NCBI RefSeq assembly: GCF_032854445.1 | Contig: NC_088301.1 | Location: forward strand, 21,819,808-21,883,807 | Length of the DNA: 64,000 bases | Reading direction: 5' to 3' | DNA from: Liolophura sinensis | Lineage: Eukaryota > Mollusca > Polyplacophora > Chitonida > Chitonidae | In this document: piece after piece, positions 12,591 through 26,185 of the stretch | Layout of the letters: each line of letters starts with the position of its first letter | How positions within the stretch are numbered: position 1 is the stretch's first letter | The notes under the pieces: model-generated | Databases searched by the model: none | The model's input: the letters and a program-made list of their open reading frames with translations, nothing else | What the model was told of the DNA's origin: nothing | Translations under genes and position numbers: made by a program

Positions 12591-13142
12591 TGGCCAGGTG
12601 AGTGGTATTCTATGTGGTACTTGGCCAGATGGGTGATATTCCATATGGTACCTGAGAAGATGGGTCGTATTCTATAGGTAACTGGCCAGGCGGGTGATAT
12701 TCTATGTGGTACCTGGCCAGGTGGGTGATATTTTGTGTGGTACCTGAGCAGATGAGTAGTATTCTATGCGATACCTGACTAGGTGGGTGATATTCTATGT
12801 GGTACCCCGCCCGGTGGGTGATATTCCATGCGGTACCTGGACAGGTGGGTGATATTCTATGTGGTACCTGGCCTGGTGGGTGATATTCTATGTGGTACCT
12901 GACTAGGTGGGGGATATTCTATGCGGTACCTAGCCTGGTGGGTGACATTCTATGTGGTACCGACCAGGTGGGTGATATTTTGTGCGGTACCTGGGCAAGT
13001 GGATGGTATTCTATGTGGTACCTGGCTAGGTGGGTGATATTGTAAGTGGTGTCTGGCCAGGTGGGTGATATTCTGTGTGGTATCTGGCCAGGTGGGTGGT
13101 ATTCTATGCGGTACCTGGTCAGGTGAGGGTTATATGTATATC
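12591..13142. repeat. 31-bp minisatellite, 17 full units plus a partial
   Basis: Consensus TGGCCAGGTGGGTGATATTC then TATGTGGTACC. Seventeen units fill 12591-13115 (two are 30 bp) and a degraded eighteenth follows. Variation is mostly at the TGGCCAGG end; the GTGATATTCTATG part is steadier. Confidence 0.95.
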
Positions 13143-13234
13143 TGACAGGATGAGGTTGTTTTGCAATTTTTCTAATTCTGCGTAAGCCATTGTGCTATGG
13201 CTCTTGTCACTTGCTACTTTTGAAACATTTACGT

Positions 13235-13351
13235 GAACAGTGAGAATAAAACTTTGGCTGAGGCAAACTGACAAGAGGTCAGTTTTCACCGGTTACGTGT
13301 GATCCTTTTGGTCAACTCTGGCATCATCGTCGCAGCTCTGGTTTTGCGCTC
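13235..13351 (+). repeat. Family R3, copy 3
   Basis: GAACAGTGAGAATAAAACTT, AACTGACAAGAGGTCAG and GCAGCTCTGGTTTTGCGCTC. A further upstream match, TTCTAATTCTGCGTAAGCCA at 13168, is shared with copy 6, so the full unit may be about 190 bp. Confidence 0.75.
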
Positions 13352-16300
13352 TATACTATAGTATTTTATATTCCTATGCTGAGCATATTTCTAACACCCA
13401 TACATCTGAATGTAGTTACAAGTACATAAGTGAGTAGGTTTATAGGGAAATATAGACGTCAAAATAGATATTTGGGTCCCAGCCGTCAACAAAAAGGAAC
13501 GTTCCAGGAAGGAATGGTAAACTGCAATTTAAGACTACTGTTTACACAACTCTAGCTATACAACTAAGGCAATAAACGATAATATAGATGGTACACTGTT
13601 TCACTGGTTGACGGCTTGAACTGTGTTTTGGATACATGGCCTACTATTTTCAGTTTACCTTTGATGGCACACCGAGTTGCCTAGAGCAAAATAAACGGAC
13701 ACGAACTGAACGGAACGACCTTAACAGTGAAGGCCTGTAGGCATGCACTGATAACACATTACTTTGCGGACCTGGCGAGGTCTGAAAGATGTTGAAAAGA
13801 AAAAACAAATTATCTGTGCATGAACCTGATAAAGGATTCTCAGAAAAAAGCTAATATATTCTAAAACATGTTTTTCACAATCAGCCAATCAAATAAAGTC
13901 CACAGAAAACAGGTCACAGGAAAGCTACGCTAACAAGTATGTGCCCAAGGCCGTTTTAAAATGTTACACACTTAAGGTTAAGCCATGACAGCGAAATTCC
14001 TTTGTAGATGTATTTGTGTGTTTGGTTTGGCATATGTGTCAAAATATGCTGCTTTACTGAACTTAGGTCATATGCCCCTGTGTGTTAAGAGCATGTGTAC
14101 TCATCGTACTTTTACTGAATACAATATTAGCTATAATGGTAACTGGTTTGAAACACAGCCTGAGCACACGAAAACACGACAAGTCTTTTATCGAAAACGT
14201 CGATTTAATACCTGTATTTCAGTTTTGCTATAAATTGTTGGATTGTAAAAAATATTGTATTAGTTTATAAACTTTTTATCCTTTATATAATAAAAAAAAA
14301 CAATTGAACTTGATGAAACTAGTCTATAGCAGCCTCTGATCGACCGTTGAAATATTATAAGTGGTTAGTATTATTACTTTTGTTAAAGAAATTCTTTAAA
14401 TGAAGTTAAATCACTCCATTGTCAAGATTAAAGAATCCCTCCAAATTAGCCACCCCACTCGCCAAAATAAGCAGTAACAGGTCACCTATATAAACCCTGT
14501 CTTGGTTTAATGTATAGCCACAGAGTTATTGTCTCATTTTGCAAGATATTGTCATGTCCTGGATATACATGAATGCTATTGGCAAACTTGACAGCTGTAT
14601 AGCCTGGTTTAAATTTTTTATTTGAATTGTTTGGGTTCCTTGGTCTACAAAGGCTAAATATGTACTTAACAAGTTTGCCTCAGCGGAGATGCCACTCAGG
14701 TTGATGAAGTTATCTTTACTTCGAAAGCTGAGTTGAACACATACATGCACACCATATGTATCGAATTGCCGTTCCCGCCTAACCTGATTCCTGTGAGTTT
14801 ATTGATATTAAGCGTCAAGTTCGACATTTTTATATACCACTCCTGAACCATGAAGAAACGTTTTAAGTCGATCACCGAAAGACCCGTTTCCACAATAACC
14901 TATAATACCAGTTCCGTAAGGAAAAATCGAAACCTTTCAATATTGAAATTTTAGGACAATGGCTCAGTTATTACCACGACATTGAGGATGGCACAGATCT
15001 CTTCACGACCTACATGTTGTCTTCTTCTCTCTTTCTCATCTCTGAATATGAAATATTGCCCTAAAGTCAAGGAACAACAGAACGGATCAATGCTACAGCA
15101 AGGGTAACAGGCCTTCATGTCTTATGGGCATAATGTATCTAAGAGTCGCCAGAGTTGCAGCGTGGTGGGAGATTTTCGTGGTTCTCTGAATTCTTCGCGA
15201 ATAGACTGACTGATAAGTAAGAGGACACCGGTAAAAAGTTTTCCCGAAAACAAGCATCTTCCGCAGCTTTAAGCAAGTGAAGGTTTTACAAAGGGTTAGA
15301 ACATCAAGCGTTTTCTTTCAGTGTCTTTCTCTTTAAGGCTTCATCTTGAAAGCAAATTACAATGCGTTTATTCTTGAAACGATTATAAAACACTAGCTTT
15401 TTGTATCTCTAAACTTGTAATTGCCGTTACGTTGGCAATCTTGCTAAATTGCCAACGGCTACATTAGTTAGAAATCGGAGCATCTTGGCACGGGGATCAA
15501 CAGATATCCGTTTTTCAGTTGATGTTAAACCATAAAACTGAAGGCCTTAGGTTAAAAGCCGGATAAATCATCGCATCAGCAAAAACAAAAGTTAAGCCGG
15601 AAGTATCATTTTCCAGAAAAAACATAGGCATTTCTAGTGAATATACAATTACCGATGTATATGGCCTATGCTTGTGCGAAGTTGCGAATTTTGAGGTAAT
15701 ATACTTCTGGAAAATTCAAAAGCAGCCAGCGAAGCCAGCCTCTGTGCGCAGGTGTGAAGGCCGGGGCGATCTACATATACACCTGTAATTGGCGTAAACA
15801 TCTAGTTAAGCCTACTTCGGCTTTGTTCTCAATTGATTGAACCTGTCAAGATCGAATCCCATTACACTTTGCGTATAGACTGCTAATCAGTCGTATTTGA
15901 GTTGCGACAAATTCACGCGAGACAGCCTGGGATTTCGTATGGAGGGTAAAATACAGAATGTAAAAAGAAGGCCGGAATTCATGTATCATTCGTAATCCAA
16001 AACAAGGAAGTTTAAGAGTACATGCAATTGAAATTGTTATACCGCTTAAAAGAAAATACACATATGGTTAATTATTTCCGTTGAGAGAGGGTAACAGACC
16101 GGATGTGTTTGGTAACTCTGCAAATCAATGTTAATCAAAAATCTGACGAGTTCATGGGATGTGCCATGTTAGAACAACCGGAAAGCGAAAATACACGTAC
16201 TTGGTGGCAGTTTAGCTCGAAGAGACCTTTCCAAAATTTGAATATCCAGAGAAAACTGTTGACTGCCACTCTTTGTACGCACTCGGTCCTAATTTCGTAT

Positions 16301-17302
16301 TTTCTATACTTGCCGTTTACTTAAGGATTTACTGTTATGTCAACCTATCTTCATGGCCGAGAGATGCATGTCTCGGCATGGTTTAACGGTCACTTTCACC
16401 GACTGTGTGGAGTGTGACATAGCCCAAAGAATTGGGGGAAAGTGAAACCAAAACCGCGGGGACAAATTTCTATTTTTGGTCACACGTAAACGGTTAAGTA
16501 TGGCTAGTTGAGATATATGGGACATCGCTGACTCCAAGCCCAGGGTTTTTAATCATGAAGTTTGTCAGATACCTGCCGAAAGGCGGTGGTTTATTCCGGT
16601 ACCCTGATCGTAATTTGTAAAGTGAAAAGTTTTTGAGAATGGGTTTATGAACACCAATCAATCAGTCAATCAGTTTAAACCCTGTCAAAATGCGCAAAGC
16701 TTTTACATTACAATGTGGACGTTATACGTGCCGTATAAGGTACCCTTCCAAGCATATTGGTGGAAACCGAATTAGACAAAAATACTGCGCAAAATGCGTT
16801 GAAGAAATGTAGCATCTTATCTTCAGAAAGGCCTCATCGTGAATGAGCATAGCATTACGATTCCTTTTCGTAATTAGGAAGAGGCATATAATCTACACAT
16901 GCGCTATGTGTGACTGAGACAATCTCGGCTAGTGCACATATACAGCCACATACAAGGTAAAGATTGCGGCATCACTCAGTACACGACGGCGGAAGACCTA
17001 CATAGCTCACTAGCATGTTCCAATTCTGCACAAAATCACATTGTGGCGATACTCACTCGTCTATGTTTGAATTTACTAAAAATAGACTTCAGGAATATAA
17101 CTTTGCGATGATCCTGAAACGATACACTCAAAAAAATATTCTAACGGTTAATTTTAACGGAAATTTTGTTGTCTGAGTGATGCTAGGATGTATGTATGTA
17201 GGCTTAACATTAAGAGCAGCTACAAGTCAATCACATGACCCATTTCCAACACAGCATTCGACACAAATCACTGTAGAACTCAGAAAGCCCTGTTATGTAT
17301 TT
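13352..17302. other. About 4 kb with no gene or clear repeat
   Basis: Only a SINE-tail-like fragment near 16640-16672 (ACACCAATCAATCAGTCAAT). Frames are short and dissimilar to known proteins. Confidence 0.45.
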
Positions 17303-17566
17303 GTGGTTGGGGTATTACGTCGTCCTTTACAATTTTTCGGTTATATGACAACGAGAAGTCATTAGATGTGTGTACAAATACTGTGTCTCCTAGTGGCAGG
17401 ACAATATCATGTCACCAAAGTGCCACCGAAGAAAAAACACGTGACACCCTACCAAATTACAATATACTGAAACCATGTCAACCAGTCCTATTTCCTTACT
17501 CTAACCAAGTACTAAGCGATGCAGGAACAAGTACCTAAGAGTTTAGGCCACCGAAGCGGTCAGGTC
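17303..17566 (-). mobile_element. SINE family 2, reverse copy
   Basis: Reading from the reversed 3' end: TTGGGGTATTACGTCGTCC, ACAATTTTTCGGTTATATGA, then GTGTCTCCTAGTGGCAGGAC and AACCAGTCCTATTTCC. The A/B-box head is mostly lost near 17560. Confidence 0.6.
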
Positions 17567-17828
17567 AAGTTATGAGATGAGATTCAGTCAATAGTTTTCA
17601 ATGATGCCGGAAAGACTTAGTAGATGTTCAAGGCGTCTTAATTTAAACACTATCAACTAATTAGCTGAGGACTCTCTGGCCTCCAAATTTCTTTTTGTTT
17701 TAATAATTTTAACATTTTGTCCGGTTTGTCTAATAGAAAACATTAATTACATAAACAATAATAGATTTAAAATCATATGATGCAACCGTTTCGTGATGAT
17801 ATTTACATTGTACCACTTGCTCTTATAT

Positions 17829-18604
17829 AATGTAAAATGTAAGTTTTTTTTAACTTTACGAACAATTAGTTCTAACTACTACATGTACGTATCAAATGTA
17901 AAATGTTACCATTTACCCTCAGTTAGTTGTAACTAGAACATGAAATGTAGAATGTTACAATGTGCCCTAAGTTATTTGCAACTAGAACATAAAACGTAAA
18001 GTTTTTCTATTTACCCTAAGTTAGTCGTCACTAGAGCATAAAATGTAATATGTTACTGTCTGTTCTAAAATAGTTGTAACTAGAACATAAACTTTAAAAT
18101 CTTACTGTTTACCCTAAATTAGCTGTAACTAGAACATAAAATGTAAAATGTTTCTATTTACCCTAAATTAGCTGTAACTAGAACATAAACTCTAAAATGT
18201 TGTTTACCCTAAGTTATATATGTTATATATATATGTTAGTTGTAAATAAAACATAAAATGTAAAATATTTCTATTTATCCTAAGTTAGTCGTAACTAGAA
18301 CATAAAATGTAATATGTTACTGTTTATCAAAAAATAGTCGTAAACTGTAGAATCTTACTATTTACCCTAAATTAGTTGTAACTAAAACATAAAACGTAAC
18401 ACGTTACTATTTACCCTAAATTAGTTGTAACTAAAACATAAAACGTAAAACGCTACTATTTACCCTAAATTATTCGTAAAATGTTGTTGTTTACCCGAAA
18501 TTAGTTGAACTAGAGCATAAAATGTAAAATGCTAATGTTTTTTTCTTCAAATAGTTGCAACTAAGACATATAAAACGTTATAAAATGCTATATATTGTTT
18601 ACCA
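17829..18604. repeat. ~49-bp AT-rich minisatellite, about 15 units
   Basis: Consensus ACATAAAATGTAAAATGTTA, CTATTTACCCTAAATTAG, TTGTAACTAGA. Units vary by small indels and one holds a TATATATATA expansion near 18220. Confidence 0.92.
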
Positions 18605-19098
18605 CCGGTTGTCATGCCGGCTGCCCTGTCAGCCAGGTACTACTTGCAATTGGGTCATAATAACTGCCTGCAAATCCGATGTTTGAGGATAGTTGTGACG
18701 AGAAGACTATAAATAATGGACGAAATGGATGGCTTCTACAGTCCACTAAAAACTCTTTCTTGTCGACTTTGTCACTATCAAAGTCACCTGTAGTGCTGAA
18801 ACCACATCACAATACACCCAAGAGGGTAGCCCTAGTCCAGAGGCGAATAGGAAGTCTGAAAAGTGCAGCTGAAACCGCAGTGCAATTTGGTGGCATGATG
18901 AAATTCATCGAAACTGGAACGTGCTAGCTTATCTATTTATTGCTGCCACAGTGGATACACGTCAAAGTGCTGTGTTAACAAAACAGGCTAAGAATACAGA
19001 CCAGAGTCCTGTGTGTCATTCATGAATCGGCATGTGGAAAATCATTAATGCCGAGGCATTTTTTAGGATTTAATTTGCTACTGCTTAAGCATTTACAA

Positions 19099-19205
19099 GA
19101 ACAGTTGGAATAACATTGATAAGATGCCGTATTTCGAAGGTTACATGTGACCTTCAGGTTACAACTGGTTACATGCCAGTTATCACACCGTCGTCGGTTT
19201 TACTC
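19099..19205 (+). repeat. Family R3, copy 4
   Basis: GAACAGTTGGAATAACATTG, GATGCCGTATTTCGAAGG, and CCAGTTATCACACCGTCGTC then GGTTTTACTC. Contains a small internal duplication around GGTTACA. Confidence 0.7.
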
Positions 19206-22200
19206 TTAATGGTGTACGTCTCTAATAATTTTAACGCCACCTTCTTACCAGTGCCAAGTAAAGAGCACAACGTCTATATTACACGTATTCCCCATGGCTG
19301 ATCGTTCTGTCCACAATTTCTATGTGATTGAAACCTATTTCCTCTTCAAACGGCAACAATGATATCCTGGTAAGTGGTTTACAGCGCAGTCAAAACCATT
19401 TGTAACAGTTTCCGTGACAATGGCAACGTTCCATCCACAGAACAGCACCGCGAGCTTCACATAAATGACCTGAGGACAAAAAAGGCAAACTCAATCTAAA
19501 AACCTCGTTATAGTTTTTATAGATTTCACTTCCAGTTCCAGCTTAAAGTTATTGGCTTGCCTCGAACATGAAACGCGTCAAGATTGTCCTTTCTTCGCAA
19601 GGTATCAATTTCTCGATCGCAGCCAAAACTGCAGGAAATGCTCATTGATTAGGGACATAAAGTTGTCGTGCATAACAACTTTATTTAAAATCTTTTTCAC
19701 ATATTTCTACTAAATTCCTCTGTCTGAATCCTCTTTTTGCTTAAATGAGACTAAATGCCAAAATGAATGATGCTGTTGATAACCGATAAATTTATCGCCG
19801 TGCTGGGAGTTCCTAAATTCTAGCAGCTCTCTAGGTCTTATATACGCGCTTATGAACGTTGACTAGCTCTTTTCGAAAAAAGAAAGAAACTGACGTTAGC
19901 TTCTCTTGGCTTCGAAACTCAAATCAGTAAAAGCCGTTTTGTGTGACGTTTTATGTGTCTGGGTAGAACCTTTTCACTTGACACCACTTGTGTTTTTCAG
20001 GCCGTTGGTACATAGGATTTGCTAAACTGTTTGCCAGTTCATGCATACATCAAGCAAACAGTTCTCTTCATCTAAATTTCCCTTCTTTCAACAAGTTTTT
20101 CTCATGGACAGGAAAAAGCTGTTTAGACCTCTCAGCTTTTATGTTTGAATCGCAGCAAAGCAGCAAAGCGTTCGGTCTAATATCCATGTTAGAAAGCTTT
20201 ATGGCGGAATGGTTATTAGGTGGCACTGCCCGGAACTAGCTGTCGAGAAAGTGGCTAATGGTCATACAATGTCGATGCCGACCAGCTATAAATTGAGACT
20301 CAGATGTGAGGAAGGGCCAAGGGTTCGGCCCCGCGGGGTTGATTGGCCCGGGGAACAACACCTGGGTCTCGGCGAGAAGAAAATCACTCTGTCAATATTT
20401 TTCTGAACGGCTTAAGTTCACCATCCTTTAACGTGTTCTTTCCATTACCCACTCTTCTGAACGCGTTTGAGAAAAATGCTTAGATTTTAAACATTATGCA
20501 AAACTCTTTCAACCCATATTGTGAATGTAAAAACGAAGCATAGTTTCAGCAACCCTTCAAAATATTGCCGAGTTGGAAATGTGTACTCTTTTGATAGTAC
20601 CGATTGTAACAGTAGGCACACAAAGCTATATCTATGCAAGGTACATATTACTGTGCCTTTACAGAATGGTTGCAGTTAAAGTATATCTGGGGGAGACATA
20701 TTGAACACATGCATTTGCTTTTAGATTAGAGAAAATCTGGCAATGATTTATCGTTACAAATGGAGGAAAGTCTTGTCTCCCTTTTATGGAAAGACAGGAG
20801 GTAAAAAGCTGATTCAAGAGAATTGTACCCTTCAATATTGCAGCGTAAAGTTTTAAAATCAAATTATCGTACAGTACGTCACAATGTTAAACCATCGACA
20901 GGTTCGTGTATTTATGTTACTGTACATTTGTCAAAACAGGAGTGATGTGTGCAGTACGTAGTCTCACTGCTCTCTTTATAAACAAGTATAAAGAAATAAG
21001 AGAAAGCCAGGGAAATTCGCGGAGAAGATCATTTTGACGGAAACCCATGCCACATTTGACTGAACGGACGCCTGCGTTTTCTGACTTTACGCTGACCTAC
21101 ATTGAGATTAAATAAGGTAGCTTTGACGGACATTATTGTCAGATCTATCGCTTAGTATTCACTTCTCCACAAATGATAATTTTGTCTAATACGTTTCAAA
21201 CTTAGCCCTCTGAAAAAACCTTGGGCCCATGTTTATCAAGAAATTTAAGACTTAAGTCAGGACTAGGGCAAACATGGGTACAAGATCACGAAGCTGTCGT
21301 AAACTTAAGTCAGACTTAGTGTTAACTTATGGCATTGATTCCTGGACATATTATTGAGCTAAAGGGCAAATTTTTAATTTTGCCATGGAAGTTGTGTACA
21401 ACTCCACGTATAAACATCAAAACTTCCTAGGGTAAATAACAATTTTAGAGGAGTAAAGCTGCTTTGAGTTCATGTCTAAGACTTATGCCTCGTGATCCTG
21501 TGTCCAGGGTAATTTGTCTTCTTCTGACCCTACCCTGCACGAAACGAGCACTTTTTCTTTGTGCTTCGTTTTGAAACAAGATTTCTATGGAAGGTTTTCC
21601 AATATGTAGGGTGTGAAGTTACGAATAAACCATTAAGCGAACCACCGGCTTGACTGTGAGAAGAAACCAGTGTAATTTCATTGCCGGTCAGCTATATGAC
21701 ACAGGTAAAATTGTCTACAAGACCTGACACATTGAGTTCGCTGTCTGACGTGGTCGTGACGTGACCGATAATGTAAAGTTGTACTGTAAGAAAAGTAGCG
21801 AGAGAGAAGAGGGAAAGAGGCAGTACTGGCCATGTAATAAAGCCTCATCAGCCGGGGGACTGTCGACAGAGCCTAAATAAGGGACGACGAAATAACCCAT
21901 ACTTTTGTGGAGCCCTCCAGAGAAGGCTGATCCAATTTGTCATCAGGACAAGTACGTGAGATGTCCACGCTAGACTGTATACTGCTCTCACTGGTTGTTC
22001 CACTCTGCCAAAAGCCCCCATTAGCTGCCGAGAAGCGTTAATGGCGACTTCTAGCTGACGACGTAGCGTCTAAACGGATTAGAAGGTTGACATCTGTATA
22101 AGCAATGGTCAGGCTAATGTGAGAAATCGCAGGCTTCCTTTAAGCCAAACGTGGCATTGGTTACAATCGAAGTGATCTTTCCTGCTCGAGTTTGCTGGAT

Positions 22201-23449
22201 AAGTACGCTATCCACATCACTGATCGAAAAGCCATCGAAACAAACGTGTGCATATGCGAGAGATCCTGAGCGGTGAGTTTTATGACGAAGACTAGGATGA
22301 CGACTAATGTTACACTTCGTTTGGAAAAACAAAAGTGCGATTATTTTTTCTTATGTTCGGAATTGATTGTAGATTTATACGAATGATTCATACTGATCCT
22401 TTTAAAAATGTCGACTTTCAATCGTTCCCAATTTACCGACAGATTTCTCACCATCCCAAGTCCTTGAAGAATTAACAAATAAAAGATTAAATATGTTCAT
22501 ACAAAAGAAACATCGAAAGTCATGCTAGAGTAGGCAGCGAGTACATATTTGATATGCTTAGAACTGCGTTTCGGATTTTCTTCAATTAATTCGATCATCA
22601 CTTTACTTTATTTATTCTTTTGTGTCGTTACTTTCTTCTAAGCTGTTGATTTACACACTGTTCTCGCTTCTTTCTTGGCAATGCGCTTGTCCTGTATTCT
22701 TTGTTATGTAGGCTATGTGCCTTTTCTCATTTCCCATCTTATATAACGCCTTTCTAGAAAACATACCATAGAAACCTGATTCATTCATCAATCAAACAGG
22801 CAACTGAATTCTATATCTGAAAATACTGTTACTAATTTGAAAAAAAAAATGTTTTTTGGTAGTGTGAAGTGTGAAAATCTTACGGTGACCGTAAAGGTTT
22901 ACACATGCGCACTCCACACAGTTGGAAAATTTGTCCCTGAACTGGAATGGTGGTGCACTGTTTAGATGGTATTATCATCTAGGAACATGTATTGTAAGTT
23001 GGAAATACACTAGAATTCCCTGTAGTGTCACATGTATGTTGTACCTAGTTCAAACATGTCACAGACATGACGATTTGAAGGGAATGAAACTTCCCACTTT
23101 CCATTAGGATAGCAGGGTGACAAAATGTTACGACCTCACTTTGTCAAAAATTATGGTCATGTAAGTCTGATAAAACACACGCTACACGTGGTGTTATGGA
23201 ATTATTGTTGGTAACTATCAAACGAATAATAAGGAAAATCACTGGGCTCATCAAATCTAACGCACTTTGTTAGCAGCCTGCAAAACATAAAAACGTTGCT
23301 CGGAAAACAACTTTCAGAATTTTGAATTTCGCGTCTAGGGTTTTCCTGAAAGTGGCTGCAAGGTCTCTTACGGTGAGTTAATCTAGAACCGAGACACTTT
23401 ATTCTCTACTGTGAACCCCCTATATTTGCACAAGGTCTTATTCATTTAC
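19206..23449. other. About 4.2 kb with no gene recognised
   Basis: Apart from the foldback element at 21.3-21.5 kb I see nothing assignable. Confidence 0.45.
21275..21512. mobile_element. Degenerate foldback element
   Basis: A left arm with ACAAGATCACGAAGC and AAACTTAAGTCAGACTTAG is mirrored near 21470-21510 by CTAAGACTTATGCCTCGTGA then TCCTGTGT. The arms differ by substitutions and small gaps. An extra AAGACTTAAGTCAGGAC copy just outside (about 21249) suggests a nested or tandem arm. Confidence 0.4.
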
Positions 23450-23780
23450 TTACACAATGGGGCAGTGAATACGCACTATACTCTGTGGACGGACTATAGG
23501 AAGCCTCAAGAAAGAACACGTGCTTCATTTTGTTCCAATACAATATTGTTCCTGATTTCAGACTCTTCGTCACCATCTAAGTCTAACACTATCACATCAG
23601 ACAAAAGGGTAAAGTCTAGTAAGACATAGCTGTTGCCGAGAATTGATTTCTCGAGGCAAAATGTCTCAAAGCCAAGTATTCTGCATTTAGTTTTGGAGCC
23701 TCCGGCCTTCATGATTGCTTTATGAGATCAGCGAGCAAAACTGACATATTCCCAAGGAATAGGTTTAAATATCATAAGCA
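23450..23780 (+). repeat. Diverged short duplication, copy A
   Basis: Matches 27200-27520: ACACAATGGGGC, GATTTCAGAC, GAATTGATTTCTC.AGG, TGCATTTAGTTTTGGAGCCT and AGC.A.CA.AACTGAC in the same order. Confidence 0.5.
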
Positions 23781-23939
23781 GTGAGGAATGCAGTAAGTAT
23801 ATTTTTTCTTGGCATCTGAGAGTTTCCAAGATAAACTGTGGTACTAGCACAGCTGGTTTCGATAAGAGGTGATGACGAGAGAAACGTTAAATCTCCTGTA
23901 AGCTAACATCTCTTCCTTTTAACTTTTCGTCTATAGGCC

Positions 23940-24220
23940 TATATCAAACTATCTGTAAAATAACTCATACTTATTCAATACTCGCCACCAAATCCAAATT
24001 GCCTTTCGATAGTGACACATAACAATACAAAATAGCACTATACAACGTGTGTATGGCTGATACAAACTAAACTAGTCAAGCATGTTTCAACATAGATATG
24101 CTGAACGATCATACTATTGAAAAGAAAATACAGTTAGAATATTTTTGGTAAATCATTATGTTGAACGACGCATCAGTTTATTTTCGAGACCAAGACAGAT
24201 CATTGTATCGGGTGGGCAGC
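23940..24220 (+). repeat. Diverged relative of the intronic transposon's left terminal repeat
   Basis: Collinear matches to 48960-49130 in the same order: TACTCG..ACCAAAT, AATTGCCTTT, AGTG.CAC.TAACAA, TG.CGAACG.(T/C)CATA.TATT, (G/C)AAAA..GAGTTA-like, and CGA.ACCAAGA..TCATTG. Several indels and many substitutions. No matching right end was found nearby, so this may be a solo, very old end. Confidence 0.5.
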
Positions 24221-24789
24221 ATTTGCTTCTATGCCCTGGACGAAGCATTCCGTTCATGATCACACTTTGTGCAAACTGAAATGTAAATACAAACCCTTCT
24301 CATTAAGGTTTTGTTTTCCAAATAACCGTGATTTTTTATTTGATTTGTCACATCTACAATTGACAGATAAAACGGATCGAATTCCTTGTTTGAATACATC
24401 GGTTTTGTTCGATCCATGTTTTAAAATGCAATATCCCAAGTATTTATTTTGTCTTACCGTTTGGTTTTTACCACGCACCGTCGAAATAACCATGATAAAG
24501 GTTGCCCTGACTTTTCTTGCCTTTGAGAACAGCGGGAATGTTTAGGCCAATACTTTTTTTTCTAACCAACCGGCACGCTAATCTTGAGTAATTTCATACT
24601 ACAAACACTGAGAAGTACCATCTTTTCACTCTGATATGTGTATATATATCATGTGCACTGTCGAAATTGGCCAAGAGTAAAAACAACAAAGAGTCAAAAG
24701 CATAGTTTTCTGCTGCTTTGTTCCCGAACTACACCTGTAGGTTGCTGAAAATATAGCTTTCTATAACTTGTCACCCATGTCCGGGCACA

Positions 24790-26185
24790 TTCGCAAATAC
24801 AGGAAAATGTTATTTTGGAGATACTATGGATATTTTTACTTTCCTTTAGTTGACATCGTCATTCACAATCAGGAAAACAACATCCTAGACTTTTGTTCAA
24901 AAGATGTAAATACTGAAACTGTCGATGGTAACATGAATAATCACTGGGCCACATATCCAGGCTTTTAGAACCACGTGTAGACTGACTTGAAGTTGCTTAC
25001 AATGGAGAGGTCACTGTGTCTCGTAGCTTTTCGTCAGGGCTGATCATTGTTCTTCTTCAATACATGAGTTGTATGTTACCAGTTAGTGCACAAAACGTCA
25101 TTGCAAAAGCAAGAATGAACAATAGTCTATACAGCTTACGCCCAAGCTACTTTAGAAGGCAAATCTTACCAATGAGTCCTCGAATGATGTTCAAGGCTGT
25201 GACAATTCCATCCTGGGCCTTTTTTTCGCCAAAGGATTGCCTTCTTTCATTGACTAGCTGGCAAATTTGTAAGTCATTTATGTACTGTAAAAAGCCAGTA
25301 ATCTGAAAACTCATTTCCAAAACAATGATACGTGTATTTTCTCCAAAAAAACTACGTTGTATGCAATCATTAAATCTATACACAATAAATAAATAAAGAC
25401 CGATGCTGTCCTAAGTTCTGTAAATTTAAATTATATGTCTAAGAAGTACTCAGTATTGTGGTCCCGAAATTTGTTTTACTTTAGCCAGAATTTACGTTGT
25501 CAAGCAATTATATGACCTTGTTACGTAAGAACTATAAATTTTAAAGTCACTTGAAATTGCGACTTAAATCTAGGATAGCTTTGTGTTCTCGTGAGCCCGG
25601 ACATCAAATCGAAATCAAATTCCAGATTTGAATTGCCTTACATTCCACTTACAAACACCATGACAATTCAGAGAAAAGTGAGACCAGACCTGTGGTATAA
25701 GTTTACAAAGAAAGTTTGGCCGAATTACCAATAGTATTCAGTCTGTAGTGTCCAGGTGGCCGAGACTTTGGGGTTACGCGCAAATTTGTAAGACGAGGAC
25801 TTTAGAATAACGAATAGCGGTCTGACAAAACCAGGCGAATCTTGTGTTGTCAGAAGAATGTCTGACTACCTGTAGTTGTCGATTCTTAAACAGTTCTGTG
25901 CTTGGAATAGAACCTTTAGTATTAAACTGTTGTTCAACCTTGAAGTCTCTCTCCAGTTTAAACCTTGACATTTAATAGGGAAAACTGATGTGTAACTGTT
26001 TGTGACAACTGACCACCAGATCATCAACTTGTTTGTCAGACTGTGCTATTTAAACAATAACTGCTGCTAAATATGGGCGACAACCAATCTTGAGATTTGT
26101 CTCACTTAATCTTGGCGAGATTCCCGTTTTCGTGTATAGCTGTTATCCCAATTATCACACTGTCGTTGTCGGTTTTAACTGTTTG
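24790..26185 (+). repeat. Diverged ~1.4-kb duplication, copy A
   Basis: Collinear with 32590-34175: AAGCCAGTAATCTGAAAACT, CATTTCCAAAA, TCGAAATCAAATTCCA, AATTGCCTTACAT, AACACCATGAC, ACGCGCAAATTTGTAAGA, AACGAATAGCGGT, ATCACACTGTCGTTG. Large and small gaps throughout. No protein recognised, so an old transposon or segmental copy. Confidence 0.65.

Noticed and set aside
12591-13142. CRISPR-like regular repeats
   Set aside because: Units are directly adjacent without unique spacers, and the DNA is animal.
17829-18604. Interstitial telomere (CCCTAA words)
   Set aside because: CCCTAA occurs once per ~49-bp unit, not as tandem hexamers.
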